Below, piece after piece: positions 1-7,875 of a DNA stretch of 64,000 bases. A program made the position numbers and the translations under genes. Position 1 is the stretch's first letter; every line of letters starts with the position of its first letter. Under the pieces are notes generated by a model. That model did no database searches and had not been told where the DNA came from. It was given only the letters and a program-made list of their open reading frames with translations. The DNA comes from Clostridiaceae bacterium (lineage in GTDB: Bacteria > Bacillota > Clostridia > Peptostreptococcales > Tindalliaceae), in contig JAABSW010000001.1 in the NCBI GenBank assembly GCA_011390155.1, positions 308,953 through 372,952 on the forward strand. The letters are read 5' to 3'.

Positions 1-854
1 TCGATGGAACAGATGCAATTATGTTGTCTGGTGAAACGGCTGCCGGCAAATATCCTGTAGAAGCTGTAAAAACCATGTCATCAATTGCAACACGTACAGA
101 ATCTGCAATTGATTACCGCACATTGCTTCAAAGCAAAGATTTGCATAAAGAAACAAGTATTACCGACGCAATAAGCAATGCAACCTGCAACATAGCCATG
201 GATTTAGGTGCAACTGCCATCGTAACTGCCACATCATCAGGGCATACAGCCCGCATGGTATCAAAATTCAAACCATCTCAAGTGATTGTGGCAGCGACAA
301 CAGATAAGAGGGTTACCAGACAGTTATCGTTGTCCTGGGGTGTGTATTCAGTACTAACCACCCATTTGACTTCCACCGATGATATAATTGACAGTTCAAT
401 AAAAAAAGCGTTAGAGTGCGATTTGATTCATAATGGTGACCTGGTGGTAATAACAGCAGGGGTACCAGTAGGAGTTGCAGGAACAACCAATTTGATTAAA
501 GCTCATATTGTTGGTGAAGTATTGGTGTCAGGAATGGGTATCGGAAAGAAAGCTGCAACAGGTAAAGTCAGAATTATTACCAATGATCCCGAAACCTGGA
601 AGAGTTTCAGTGAAGGTGATATTTTGGTGGCAGACTCAACAGAGTCGGATTTGGTGCCATTAATGAACGTTGCAGCAGCCATTGTCACGGTAACTGGAGG
701 ACTGACAAGTCATGCTGCTATTGTTGGTCTTAATTTATATAAGCCCACAGTGGTTGGCGTAAAGGATGCACTTACAAGTCTAAAAGATGGTGACCTGGTG
801 ACCGTTGATGCAGCTAGTGGACAGATTTATAGTGGTCGCACACAGGTACTATAG
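1..854 (+). CDS. pyk: Pyruvate kinase, C-terminal part (5' truncated by window edge)
   Basis: Glycolytic enzyme that makes pyruvate and ATP from phosphoenolpyruvate. The frame is open from base 3, and the first residues, DGTDAIMLSGETAAGKYP, are the conserved pyruvate kinase segment near the end of the catalytic barrel, so the start lies upstream of the window. After the allosteric C domain there is an extra domain of about 85 residues that ends with GGLTSHAAIVG, the swivelling phosphohistidine-type domain found in PEP-utilising enzymes and in Bacillus-type pyruvate kinases. A long perfect hairpin follows the stop. Family assignment is secure; only the N-terminal half is missing from view. Confidence 0.95.
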   Translation, partial: DGTDAIMLSGETAAGKYPVEAVKTMSSIATRTESAIDYRTLLQSKDLHKETSITDAISNATCNIAMDLGATAIVTATSSGHTARMVSKFKPSQVIVAATTDKRVTRQLSLSWGVYSVLTTHLTSTDDIIDSSIKKALECDLIHNGDLVVITAGVPVGVAGTTNLIKAHIVGEVLVSGMGIGKKAATGKVRIITNDPETWKSFSEGDILVADSTESDLVPLMNVAAAIVTVTGGLTSHAAIVGLNLYKPTVVGVKDALTSLKDGDLVTVDAASGQIYSGRTQVL

Positions 855-886
855 TTAACGAAGCCACAACATAAATACCGGCAAAT

Positions 887-918
887 AAATTGGACTTGTC
901 TTCAGACAAGTCCAATTT
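887..918. terminator. Bidirectional terminator between pyk and the GerMN gene
   Basis: Perfect 14-bp inverted repeat (AAATTGGACTTGTC and its complement) around a TTCA tetraloop. It lies between two convergent genes. The flanks are AT-rich but without a long T run on either strand, so it probably serves both genes at moderate strength. Confidence 0.7.
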
Positions 919-988
919 GAATTTCCGGTATGTCATGATGCTGATTGTTGTGCGTACTAATGGTATGATATTGATAGAGATAGATTGG

Positions 989-2323
989 TTATACTTCTGG
1001 GTTTATATAGGCAGGTGCTTCCAGTGGATCAATAAAGGAAATGTCTGTGTCTAATTCCGGCAACTCACCGTTAACACGGATTAAAACATCATTGACATCT
1101 TCAACTGAAGTTAAAGTTAAGAGTATGGAATCTAACATTATGCGTCCTTGAAGAAGATTTTTAGCAAACACATTAGTAAAGGCTTGATTAAAATCTACCA
1201 TAAGCGTGCCTTCTGCTAATGAATAACTGATGAGTTTTACCTCTTCTGGTATAGTTGGTTGAATTTCGGTGCTGTAAAATTCAGGATTATAGTCAAATGT
1301 AAGCAATTGTAGTATTTCATTTATTGAAACAACGGTTTCATCAATGATGGATGGCACTAAAAAAGCACGACCGTTGGGAGCACGGTAGATTACATACAAA
1401 AATGGTGGTTTTTCTGGCTCAATAATGGTATTAGTTGGCACTCCGGTGAGTCCTTCATCCACAATTCGGTTATCAAAATAAAACTGAATACGCTGAACTT
1501 CAGGTATGCTACCAAGGGATTCAACCAGGCTGCGGGCTGCCATTTTTGCTACATTTGGATACTCATTATAAAAACCTAACTGACTAGATAAATACAAACT
1601 GGCAGTTCCCCCGGAAAGCTGAATACGAGGTACAGGTGGAATAGGAGAACGGTCAAATAAGGCTAGGTTGGCAGAGGGGCCACTTTCCAGCTGAGTGACG
1701 GTTTCTCGTAAAGTAGTATTTGTTTGTGGCACAAACCTGGTAATAGGCACTAAATAGTTTGATGACTCATCAGGAAAATACAGAGTCAATCCGATGTTGT
1801 TGGGCGAAGGGGTTTCATTGATGGCATACTGGTAATCAGTTATTGACGTATATTGTATTGGAATACTAATTGCCTCTATATACTCAGATAATGCATGCCC
1901 TGTCCTTGGGGTAACAGTCAGTTCATATGTTCCATCAGGAAGATCAAGTAGATTTTGGTCAAGAACAATTTGGTTTGTGACTTTATCCACAGAACCAGTA
2001 TCACTCATTCCCGTCGAAGACCAGGAATCGTAATCTGAAGACAAGTCAGCGATTTCTACATTATGCGATAGCAACTTGATTGAGAATGCATTAGTTAAGT
2101 TTTGTGTGTATTCAAATCCTTCTTCAAGATCAATCCATAAATCAATCAAATAATATGTGCTGCTATGATCCTGGAAAGCATACTCCAAGGATAGTTGTGG
2201 AGGTTCTTCACTTTCATCGGAAGAATCTATGTCAAGATTAATGGTATCTGTATAAAACACAGTTCCTGCCCCCACAAAACTGAGTACAAGGAGCAGCAGA
2301 ATTGTTTTAAAAAAATATCGCAT
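989..2323 (-). CDS. GerMN (sporulation/germination) domain protein, membrane-anchored
   Basis: Predicted 444-residue extracytoplasmic protein. It begins with a basic, hydrophobic N-terminus (MRYFFKTILLLLVLSFVGAG) that looks like a signal anchor, followed by an acidic linker. Two segments of about 120 residues each (roughly 185-300 and 315-440) resemble the GerMN domain of GerM and related spore-coat or cell-surface proteins. The start at 2323 is preferred over an upstream Met at 2365, because a good promoter has its -10 box at 2374-2379, which would put transcription start almost on that upstream codon. It is a single gene between convergent pyk and divergent rlmD. Its exact role, in sporulation or envelope, is not shown by the sequence. 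Confidence 0.75.
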   Translation of the reverse strand: MRYFFKTILLLLVLSFVGAGTVFYTDTINLDIDSSDESEEPPQLSLEYAFQDHSSTYYLIDLWIDLEEGFEYTQNLTNAFSIKLLSHNVEIADLSSDYDSWSSTGMSDTGSVDKVTNQIVLDQNLLDLPDGTYELTVTPRTGHALSEYIEAISIPIQYTSITDYQYAINETPSPNNIGLTLYFPDESSNYLVPITRFVPQTNTTLRETVTQLESGPSANLALFDRSPIPPVPRIQLSGGTASLYLSSQLGFYNEYPNVAKMAARSLVESLGSIPEVQRIQFYFDNRIVDEGLTGVPTNTIIEPEKPPFLYVIYRAPNGRAFLVPSIIDETVVSINEILQLLTFDYNPEFYSTEIQPTIPEEVKLISYSLAEGTLMVDFNQAFTNVFAKNLLQGRIMLDSILLTLTSVEDVNDVLIRVNGELPELDTDISFIDPLEAPAYINPEV

Positions 2324-2373
2324 GGAAGACACTCGCTTTCTTGTTTTGGCATAAGTTAAGTGCATGTGTTTAC

Positions 2374-2402
2374 ATTATATGATAAGTTTAAGTGGACGTA
2401 AA
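2374..2402 (-). promoter_or_regulatory. Sigma-A type promoter of the GerMN gene
   Basis: On the minus strand TTTACG (2402-2397), a 17-bp spacer and a perfect TATAAT (2379-2374). The predicted start of transcription is near 2367, which gives a 5' leader of about 45 bases to the ATG at 2323. Confidence 0.65.
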
Positions 2403-2437
2403 GAGATGGATTATCAATATAGGGAGGAAGAGAAGCT

Positions 2438-3793
2438 TTGAGAAATGATAAACTGGTTAAAGTGATTGTTGAAGATTTAAGCCATTTAGGTGAAGGTGTC
2501 GCCAAGGTTGACGGATTTCCTATTTTCATACCTGCAGCAATGCCTGGTGACGAACTTGAGGTGGAAATCGTTAAAACAAAAAAGAATTTTGGGTTTGGAA
2601 GGATAAAAAATATCATTAACCCTTCGTCAACACGTGTACACCCCCGATGTGATAAATTTGGCATTTGTGGTGGTTGCCAGACGATGTCACTTGCTTATGA
2701 GACACAGCTTGAGTTTAAAGAAAAAAGAGTGAAAGATTCCATACAACGAATAGGCAAAATCAATACGCCGGTTTCAACCATCATAGGCATGGAAGACCCA
2801 TGGAATTACAGAAACAAAGCACAATTTCCCATTGGAATTAATGGCAATAGGGTGGTCATGGGTTTTTATCGCCAGGGTACCCACGATATTGTTAATTCAA
2901 CGAAATGCTATATTCAACATCCAACCATTGATAAAGTGAGAGAGGTAATGCGTGCTTTTATCGTTGAACATAACATTTCATTATATGATGAAGATACTGG
3001 CAAAGGTTTAATCAGACATTTGGTGGTAAAAGTGGGCTTTACAACAGAAGAAGTGATGGTAATTTTGGTGATTAACGGAGAAAAACTGCCTCATGAAGGA
3101 CACCTTGTGGAAAACTTGAAGCAGGTTATACCGGGTTTAGTGAGTGTGTGTGTTAATTACAATAAGAAAAAAACTAACGTTGTGATGGGTTCACGGGTAG
3201 ATGTTGTATATGGAAGCAATTATTTGACTGACAGACTTGATCAGTTAACGTTTCGCATCTCACCCCATGCTTTTTTTCAGGTCAATCCTGAACAAACCAT
3301 TAAACTGTATGATAAAGCTTTGGAATTTGCATGTCTTAGCAAGAAGGATAATGTGATGGATATCTATTGTGGTATTGGTACAATCAGTCTTTTCGCAGCA
3401 CAAAAAGCCGGTAAGGTTTTAGGTATTGAAAGTGTTGAAGCTGCTGTGAAAGATGCAAAAATAAACGCAGAGATAAACAATATTAAAAACGTAGAATATG
3501 TGGCAGGTAAGGCAGAAGTCGTCATGTCAAAATATGCTTCTGCCGGGTATGCTCCGGATGTGATTATCGTTGATCCACCACGAAAAGGCTGCGATGAAAC
3601 AGTGCTGGAGGCCATGGTTAGAATGAATCCTTCCAGGATCGTATATGTATCTTGTAACCCTGCCACACTGGCCCGAGATTTAAAAATTCTTGAAGAACAG
3701 GGATACAAAACAGTAAAAATTCAACCAATTGATATGTTTCCCCACTCAGCTCACGTTGAGACGGTGGTCTTGATGTCACGTAAAGCTAAATAA
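2438..3793 (+). CDS. rlmD: 23S rRNA (uracil-C5)-methyltransferase, RlmD/RlmCD family
   Basis: SAM-dependent enzyme of the TrmA/RumA family that makes 5-methyluridine in 23S rRNA. Residues 1-60 form a TRAM RNA-binding domain. Cys71, Cys77, Cys80 and Cys157 match the [4Fe-4S] ligands, VMDIYCGIGT is the SAM-binding loop, and SCNP carries the catalytic Cys406. Length 451 is normal. The start is TTG, ten bases after GGAGG at 2423-2427. It is a single gene that diverges from the GerMN gene. A second family member lies at 34482, so which of the two modifies which uridine cannot be decided here. A short AGGCTT/AAGCCT hairpin follows the stop. Confidence 0.9.
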   Translation: MRNDKLVKVIVEDLSHLGEGVAKVDGFPIFIPAAMPGDELEVEIVKTKKNFGFGRIKNIINPSSTRVHPRCDKFGICGGCQTMSLAYETQLEFKEKRVKDSIQRIGKINTPVSTIIGMEDPWNYRNKAQFPIGINGNRVVMGFYRQGTHDIVNSTKCYIQHPTIDKVREVMRAFIVEHNISLYDEDTGKGLIRHLVVKVGFTTEEVMVILVINGEKLPHEGHLVENLKQVIPGLVSVCVNYNKKKTNVVMGSRVDVVYGSNYLTDRLDQLTFRISPHAFFQVNPEQTIKLYDKALEFACLSKKDNVMDIYCGIGTISLFAAQKAGKVLGIESVEAAVKDAKINAEINNIKNVEYVAGKAEVVMSKYASAGYAPDVIIVDPPRKGCDETVLEAMVRMNPSRIVYVSCNPATLARDLKILEEQGYKTVKIQPIDMFPHSAHVETVVLMSRKAK

Positions 3794-3858
3794 TAGGCTT
3801 GGAAAGCCTGAAATGATTGTAATTTAATCCATATACCGATTTGAAGGAATCAAAATAA

Positions 3859-3886
3859 TTGACAAGACTAAAAATGAATTTATACT
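3859..3886 (+). promoter_or_regulatory. Sigma-A type promoter of the MoaE-like gene
   Basis: Perfect TTGACA (3859-3864), 16-bp spacer, TATACT (3881-3886). It gives a leader of roughly 70 bases to the ATG at 3964. Confidence 0.7.
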
Positions 3887-3963
3887 AAAATTAATAAATT
3901 AGAGTAAAAGGAAAATGTCCCTAATGCCAGGTCTATGTAGAATAAAAATTAGGAGGTACAAAA

Positions 3964-4377
3964 ATGAATGAGCAAAAAACAAAAAAAACACCATCAATCG
4001 ATGAGTGGTTAAAAAATGCAAAGGCAGACGCAATTTCAGCTAAAGTCGGGATGTTTTTGGTTCACAATGGCGTTGTTAGAGAAACACCAAAAGCGAAAGT
4101 GAGACTTGGTCTGGATGATGGAACGATTGTTGAAAGTATGGAATTTTCTTTTGACGCGGAAAAAGTCAATCGTGCTGTGGAAGAAACATATGAATTAGAA
4201 GGAATTCACTATGTTAAAATTTGGCTTAATGAAGGTTTGCTCCAGGTTGGAGATGACATTATGTACGTGCTTGTAGGTGGAGACATCCGACCACATGTGA
4301 TTGACGGGCTCCAGTATCTGGTGGAAAAAGTAAAAACCGAATGTGTGGTAGAAATTGAAAAGAAATCATCTATATAG
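3964..4377 (+). CDS. MoaE-like protein (molybdopterin synthase large subunit fold)
   Basis: A 137-residue soluble protein that by eye follows the MoaE family: an HNGVVRE segment, a central GIHYVKIWLNEG strand, the GDDIMYVLVGGDIRPHV stretch and a C-terminal helix with KTEC. MoaE transfers sulfur onto precursor Z to make molybdopterin. However, the HR pair that precedes the G-L-x-x-G segment in classical MoaE is absent, and only one of the two catalytic lysines can be aligned (in VKTEC). No moaA, moaC or moaD lies nearby. The gene has its own promoter and an AGGAGGT ribosome binding site. The fold assignment is fair; the function is uncertain and may not be molybdopterin synthesis. Confidence 0.65.
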   Translation: MNEQKTKKTPSIDEWLKNAKADAISAKVGMFLVHNGVVRETPKAKVRLGLDDGTIVESMEFSFDAEKVNRAVEETYELEGIHYVKIWLNEGLLQVGDDIMYVLVGGDIRPHVIDGLQYLVEKVKTECVVEIEKKSSI

Positions 4378-4407
4378 TAAATAACAGATAAGGTGATTCA
4401 ACCCCGA

Positions 4408-4436
4408 TTGACATTTATTAGCCCTTGGGAGATACT
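4408..4436 (+). promoter_or_regulatory. Possible promoter of msrC
   Basis: TTGACA at 4408-4413, 17-bp spacer, GATACT at 4431-4436. A TATAAT at 4457-4462 lacks a matching -35 box, so the first pair is the better candidate. Confidence 0.45.
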
Positions 4437-4485
4437 GAAATAGAAAGAGCATGATTTATAATGCTATTACGAAAGGATGTAATCA

Positions 4486-5004
4486 ATGGAAGCATTGAAA
4501 ATACCTGAATTTAAGAGTAAAAAAGAACTTTATCGTTTTATGAACATGCGACTTGTTGGAATCCTGTCATCTGAGACTGATTGGCTGGCTAATTTGTGCA
4601 ACGCAGCGGCACTGATGAACCAGTTAATGGATGGAATTAATTGGGTAGGCTTCTATCTGACTAAAGGTACCGATGAGCTGATCCTGGGACCCTTTCAGGG
4701 AAAACCTGCCTGTGTACATTTGTCTTATGGAAAAGGCGTTTGTGGAACTGCAGCACACAAGAAAGAAATACAATTGGTAGCAGATGTACATGCATTTGAA
4801 GGGCACGTTGCTTGTGATCCGGATTCAAGATCTGAAATTGTAATACCACTGATCGTTGAAGATGAAGTAATGGGAGTCTTGGACATTGACAGCCCTGTGA
4901 TAAATCGTTTTGATGAAGAAGATATGGAAGGCCTTAAGAAGGTTTCTAAAACATTGGTTGACTACTTAAATTGGAAAGCTGTTAAATTTTACCTGGAACA
5001 ATAG
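4486..5004 (+). CDS. msrC: Free methionine-(R)-sulfoxide reductase (GAF domain)
   Basis: Cytoplasmic antioxidant enzyme that reduces free methionine-R-sulfoxide with thioredoxin. The 172-residue protein is one GAF domain. Cys76, Cys86 and Cys110 have the same spacing (10 and 24) as the three conserved cysteines Cys84, Cys94 and Cys118 of the E. coli enzyme, in the contexts GKPAC, GKGVCG and HVACD. SEIVIPL and GVLDIDSP are also typical. The ribosome binding site GAAAGGATG precedes the ATG. It is a single gene with a terminator just downstream. Confidence 0.9.
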   Translation: MEALKIPEFKSKKELYRFMNMRLVGILSSETDWLANLCNAAALMNQLMDGINWVGFYLTKGTDELILGPFQGKPACVHLSYGKGVCGTAAHKKEIQLVADVHAFEGHVACDPDSRSEIVIPLIVEDEVMGVLDIDSPVINRFDEEDMEGLKKVSKTLVDYLNWKAVKFYLEQ

Positions 5005-5033
5005 GATAATATAAGAACCGAAGAAATAACAAG

Positions 5034-5074
5034 AAGACCTGAAAGCTCCTAGTGGAGTTTTTCAGGTCTTTTTA
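5034..5074 (+). terminator. Intrinsic terminator after msrC
   Basis: Stem AAGACCTGAAA paired with TTTCAGGTCTT, inner loop with GCTCC/GGAG, followed by a T run. It also faces the convergent vor operon. Confidence 0.85.
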
Positions 5075-5086
5075 TAATGCATATTT

Positions 5087-5626
5087 TTAGTTTGAAGCTA
5101 CAAAATCCATTCCTTTTTTTATCGCTGTTAAATTGCTTTCCAACAGCTGCGGTCGTTTGCTGGTCAGTTTATCCATTGCTTTTTCAATGGTGCTATAGTC
5201 AATAAGGTTCATTGAAGGCAATAGTGCTCCGAGGCATACCATGTTAGCAATTGCCGGATTGCCCATTTCATTGGCAATTTCAGTAGCAGGAATTTTGACA
5301 ATGGTGATATCATCACGTTCTTTTTCTATTTTTGCCAAAGAGGCGTTAACGATTAATACACCGCCGGGTTTTACACGGGATGAAAACTTATCGTAAGCTG
5401 GTTTATTTAATACAATGGCAGCGTCGGCTTGGTCAATGACGTGTGAGTATATTTCTCCATCGGCTAGAATAACTGAACAGTTGGCAGTGCCGCCACGCAT
5501 CTCAGGGCCATAGGAAGGAATCCAGCACAGTTCAAGATCTGTATTCATGCCAGCATATGCCAGAACTTTGCCTAAGAACATAACGCCCTGGCCTCCAAAT
5601 CCTGCCATGATCACTTTATCCATCAT
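5087..5626 (-). CDS. 2-oxoacid:ferredoxin oxidoreductase, gamma subunit
   Basis: Smallest core subunit of a four-subunit 2-oxoacid (2-oxoglutarate or branched-chain 2-ketoisovalerate) ferredoxin oxidoreductase. The 179-residue protein begins with the family motif GFGGQGVMFLGK and carries SYGPEMRGGTANCSV, the usual pyruvate/ketoisovalerate oxidoreductase gamma-domain signature. It is the last gene of the minus-strand operon and overlaps the beta subunit by 4 bp (ATGA type junction), which implies translational coupling. The substrate cannot be told from this subunit. Confidence 0.9.
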   Translation of the reverse strand: MMDKVIMAGFGGQGVMFLGKVLAYAGMNTDLELCWIPSYGPEMRGGTANCSVILADGEIYSHVIDQADAAIVLNKPAYDKFSSRVKPGGVLIVNASLAKIEKERDDITIVKIPATEIANEMGNPAIANMVCLGALLPSMNLIDYSTIEKAMDKLTSKRPQLLESNLTAIKKGMDFVASN

Positions 5627-6375
5627 AGTTTTTCAACCTCCTCTGACACTTTTAGTTCCCCCATTTCGTAAATCGGCATCATGTTTTCACGCAGCCATTT
5701 TAGACTTTCTGATGGGTTTAATCCCCAGTTTGTGGGGCAAGTTGATAGTACACTTACAAGCGAGAAGCCTAGGCCTGCCTGCTGAACTTTGAAAGCTTTT
5801 CGAATAGCATCTTTGGTTTTCTTGATGTTTTTAGGAGAATCGACAGAAACGGATGCGACATAGGCAGCACCTGGGATTCCTGCTAATAATTTTGGAAAGT
5901 CCATGGGAAAGCCCATGGTTTGTGGATCCCGGCCAAATGGACTGGTGCTTGTTTTCATATTAGTAAGTGTGGTGGGAGCCATCTGCCCACCAGTCATTCC
6001 GTAGATAGCATTATTGACCATGATCGATGTTATTTTTTCTCCGCGGGCAGCCACATGGACAGCGTGCTGGGTACCAATTGCTGCAATATCTCCATCCCCC
6101 TGATAAGTAAAGACAGTGCGATGGGGTAAAGCTCTTTTGATGCCGGTACCAACAGCTTGTGCTCGACCGTGAGCAGCGCCAACAAAATCGCAGGTAAAGA
6201 AGTCTTGGCTGAAACCTGCACATCCAACGGGAGAGACACCAATGGTTTCTTCAAGGATATCCAACTCTTCCAGCACCTCAGCAATTAAGCGCATGATAAT
6301 ACCATGAGTACAACCGGGGCAGAAGGTAAAGGGCACATCGGTCAATCCTTTGGAACGTGAAAATACTTTGTTCAT
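5623..6375 (-). CDS. 2-oxoacid:ferredoxin oxidoreductase, beta subunit (TPP-binding)
   Basis: The subunit that binds thiamine pyrophosphate and carries out decarboxylation. The 250-residue protein has FCPGCTHG near the N-terminus, a further conserved CAGFSQDFF, and the TPP motif GDGDIAAIGTQH with the later NNAIYGMTGGQ, all standard for KorB/VorA-type beta chains. It overlaps the alpha gene by 4 bp upstream and the gamma gene by 4 bp downstream, so all three should be made in equal amounts. It has no ferredoxin domain of its own; the separate delta gene supplies this. Confidence 0.92.
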   Translation of the reverse strand: MNKVFSRSKGLTDVPFTFCPGCTHGIIMRLIAEVLEELDILEETIGVSPVGCAGFSQDFFTCDFVGAAHGRAQAVGTGIKRALPHRTVFTYQGDGDIAAIGTQHAVHVAARGEKITSIMVNNAIYGMTGGQMAPTTLTNMKTSTSPFGRDPQTMGFPMDFPKLLAGIPGAAYVASVSVDSPKNIKKTKDAIRKAFKVQQAGLGFSLVSVLSTCPTNWGLNPSESLKWLRENMMPIYEMGELKVSEEVEKL

Positions 6376-7451
6376 GCCTGCACCTCCTTAGCGTCTGTTT
6401 TCATGATCATTTCTTCAATATATTCAAGAATTTCCGTTTCAGTGGGCAGCATACCACCTTGGCGACGGTAAAGTTCAACCGGTACTCCACAGTTTACTGC
6501 CAGCTTCACATCTTCTATCATTTGACCGGTATTCAGTTCCACAGTAACAATACCCTTAATTTTTCCCAGAAAAGGTTTGAAAGCATTGACTGGGAATGGC
6601 CACAAGGTGATGGGGCGAATTAAACCAAGCTTAATGCCTTTTTTACGTGCATTCAGAACGGTGCTTTTACTGATTCGACCAGTTGTCCCATAACTGACAA
6701 TCAAGTAATCAGCATCCTCAGTATGAAATTCTTCCCACTGTTGTTCCTTTTTTTGTATTTCTTTGTATTTTGCTTCCCAGTATAAATTGTTGGCTTCCCC
6801 AATTTCATTGGTTAAGGAATAACTGGCTAAAATACGTTTTTCTCTACCTTCTGCGCCATCAACGATCCAACTGCGATCCCATTCCTGAGCAGGAGGTCGT
6901 TCTTTTAGTACAACAGGTTCCATGGTTTGACCTAAATAGCCGTCGGTTAACACCATCACCGGATTTCTATATTGATCAGCCAAGTCGAAGGCTTGCATCG
7001 TATAGTCATATAACTCCTGGGCTTTAGAAGGAGCTAGTACGATCAGGTGATAGTCACCATGGCCGCCCCCTTTAACAGACTGAAAATAATCTGACTGAGC
7101 TGGGCCCAATCCACCAAGACCTGGTCCACAACGATTGACGTTGACAATAACCATGGGCAACTCAACGGCAGCACTGTATGACAAGCCTTCCTGTTTGAGA
7201 CTAACACCTGGGCTGGAGGAAGCTGTCATAACCCTTGATCCTGTACAGGCTGCTCCATAACACATATTGATGGCCCCAATTTCATCTTCGGCTTGTAATA
7301 CTGTACCTCCCTGACCAGGAAGGTTAGCCGAAAGGTACTCGATGACTTCTGTTGAGGGAGTGATGGGATATCCGAAAAATAGTTTGCAGCCTGATCTTAT
7401 GGCGGCTTCACCAATTATTTCATTTCCTTTTAACAAAACTTTTTCTTCCAA
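6372..7451 (-). CDS. vorB: 2-oxoacid:ferredoxin oxidoreductase, alpha subunit (VorB/KorA type)
   Basis: Large subunit of the complex, 359 residues. It starts with LLKGNEIIGEAAIRSGCKLFFGYPITPS, the pyrimidine-binding PFOR domain I of KorA/VorB proteins, and continues with the GSRVMTASSSPG segment and a C-terminal domain II that ends with EILEYIEEM. The subunit order delta-alpha-beta-gamma and the form without an N-terminal gamma fusion fit the group usually called 3-methyl-2-oxobutanoate dehydrogenase VorB. The gene symbol is therefore a best guess, with 2-oxoglutarate oxidoreductase (korA) the alternative. Nearby azlCD for branched-chain amino acids mildly favours a branched-chain substrate. 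Confidence 0.85.
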   Translation of the reverse strand: MEEKVLLKGNEIIGEAAIRSGCKLFFGYPITPSTEVIEYLSANLPGQGGTVLQAEDEIGAINMCYGAACTGSRVMTASSSPGVSLKQEGLSYSAAVELPMVIVNVNRCGPGLGGLGPAQSDYFQSVKGGGHGDYHLIVLAPSKAQELYDYTMQAFDLADQYRNPVMVLTDGYLGQTMEPVVLKERPPAQEWDRSWIVDGAEGREKRILASYSLTNEIGEANNLYWEAKYKEIQKKEQQWEEFHTEDADYLIVSYGTTGRISKSTVLNARKKGIKLGLIRPITLWPFPVNAFKPFLGKIKGIVTVELNTGQMIEDVKLAVNCGVPVELYRRQGGMLPTETEILEYIEEMIMKTDAKEVQA

Positions 7452-7479
7452 GGTTGGCTCAACTCCTTTCGTTTATCCT

Positions 7480-7683
7480 TTATTTGTAGACATCAATGGC
7501 AACATCGGGACACACAGTGGCACATAAAGTACAGCCAATACACTGTTCCTGATCAATGCAGGTTGCTACGAAATAACCTTTATCATTGGTATGATCGCTG
7601 ATGGCCATGATTTTTTTGGGACATATTTCGACACAGAGGCTGCAGCTTTTGCAATACTTTTCGATAACAATTGCTTTTGGCAA
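7480..7683 (-). CDS. Ferredoxin-like delta subunit of 2-oxoacid oxidoreductase
   Basis: A 67-residue ferredoxin with two [4Fe-4S] motifs, CKSCSLCVEICP and CIGCTLCATVCP, which passes electrons from the alpha/beta core to free ferredoxin. It is the first gene of the minus-strand operon, 28 bp ahead of the alpha subunit. The start is TTG, preceded by a GGGGGGA purine tract. Upstream is the divergent LysR gene with a palindrome in the shared region. Confidence 0.92.
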   Translation of the reverse strand: MPKAIVIEKYCKSCSLCVEICPKKIMAISDHTNDKGYFVATCIDQEQCIGCTLCATVCPDVAIDVYK

Positions 7684-7708
7684 GGAAATCCCCCCTTTTC
7701 ACACATAA

Positions 7709-7744
7709 TTCAACAATTTGTTGAAGACTTAAACTACTTGTCAA
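7709..7744 (-). promoter_or_regulatory. Candidate operator and promoter of the 2-oxoacid oxidoreductase operon
   Basis: On the minus strand a perfect TTGACA (7744-7739) is followed by a poor -10 region. At 7709-7725, over that -10 region, lies a perfect palindrome TTCAACAA-T-TTGTTGAA. A weak -10 box under a palindrome, beside a divergent LysR gene, fits an activator- or repressor-controlled promoter. Which protein binds is inferred only from position. Confidence 0.5.
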
Positions 7745-7819
7745 CCTAAGCATATTAAACTTCAGGTTAATTGTGAAATATCAGAAATGGATTTCAGTAA
7801 TAAGTAAATAAGATTAAAG

Positions 7820-7848
7820 TTGTGATTACTAAATGGAAATGTTATTAT
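7820..7848 (+). promoter_or_regulatory. Promoter of the LysR-family gene
   Basis: TTGTGA (7820-7825), 17-bp spacer, TATTAT (7843-7848). The transcript would begin about 20 bases before the ATG at 7876. Confidence 0.55.
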
Positions 7849-7875
7849 TAATGAAAAGTATATGGAGGAGTTAAG

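Noticed and set aside
2324-2365. N-terminal extension of the GerMN protein to the Met at 2365.
   Set aside because: It would begin at or before the predicted transcription start and would put 14 polar residues ahead of a good signal anchor.
3364-3708. A 114-codon minus-strand frame inside rlmD.
   Set aside because: Shadow of a strongly conserved gene, without ribosome binding site.
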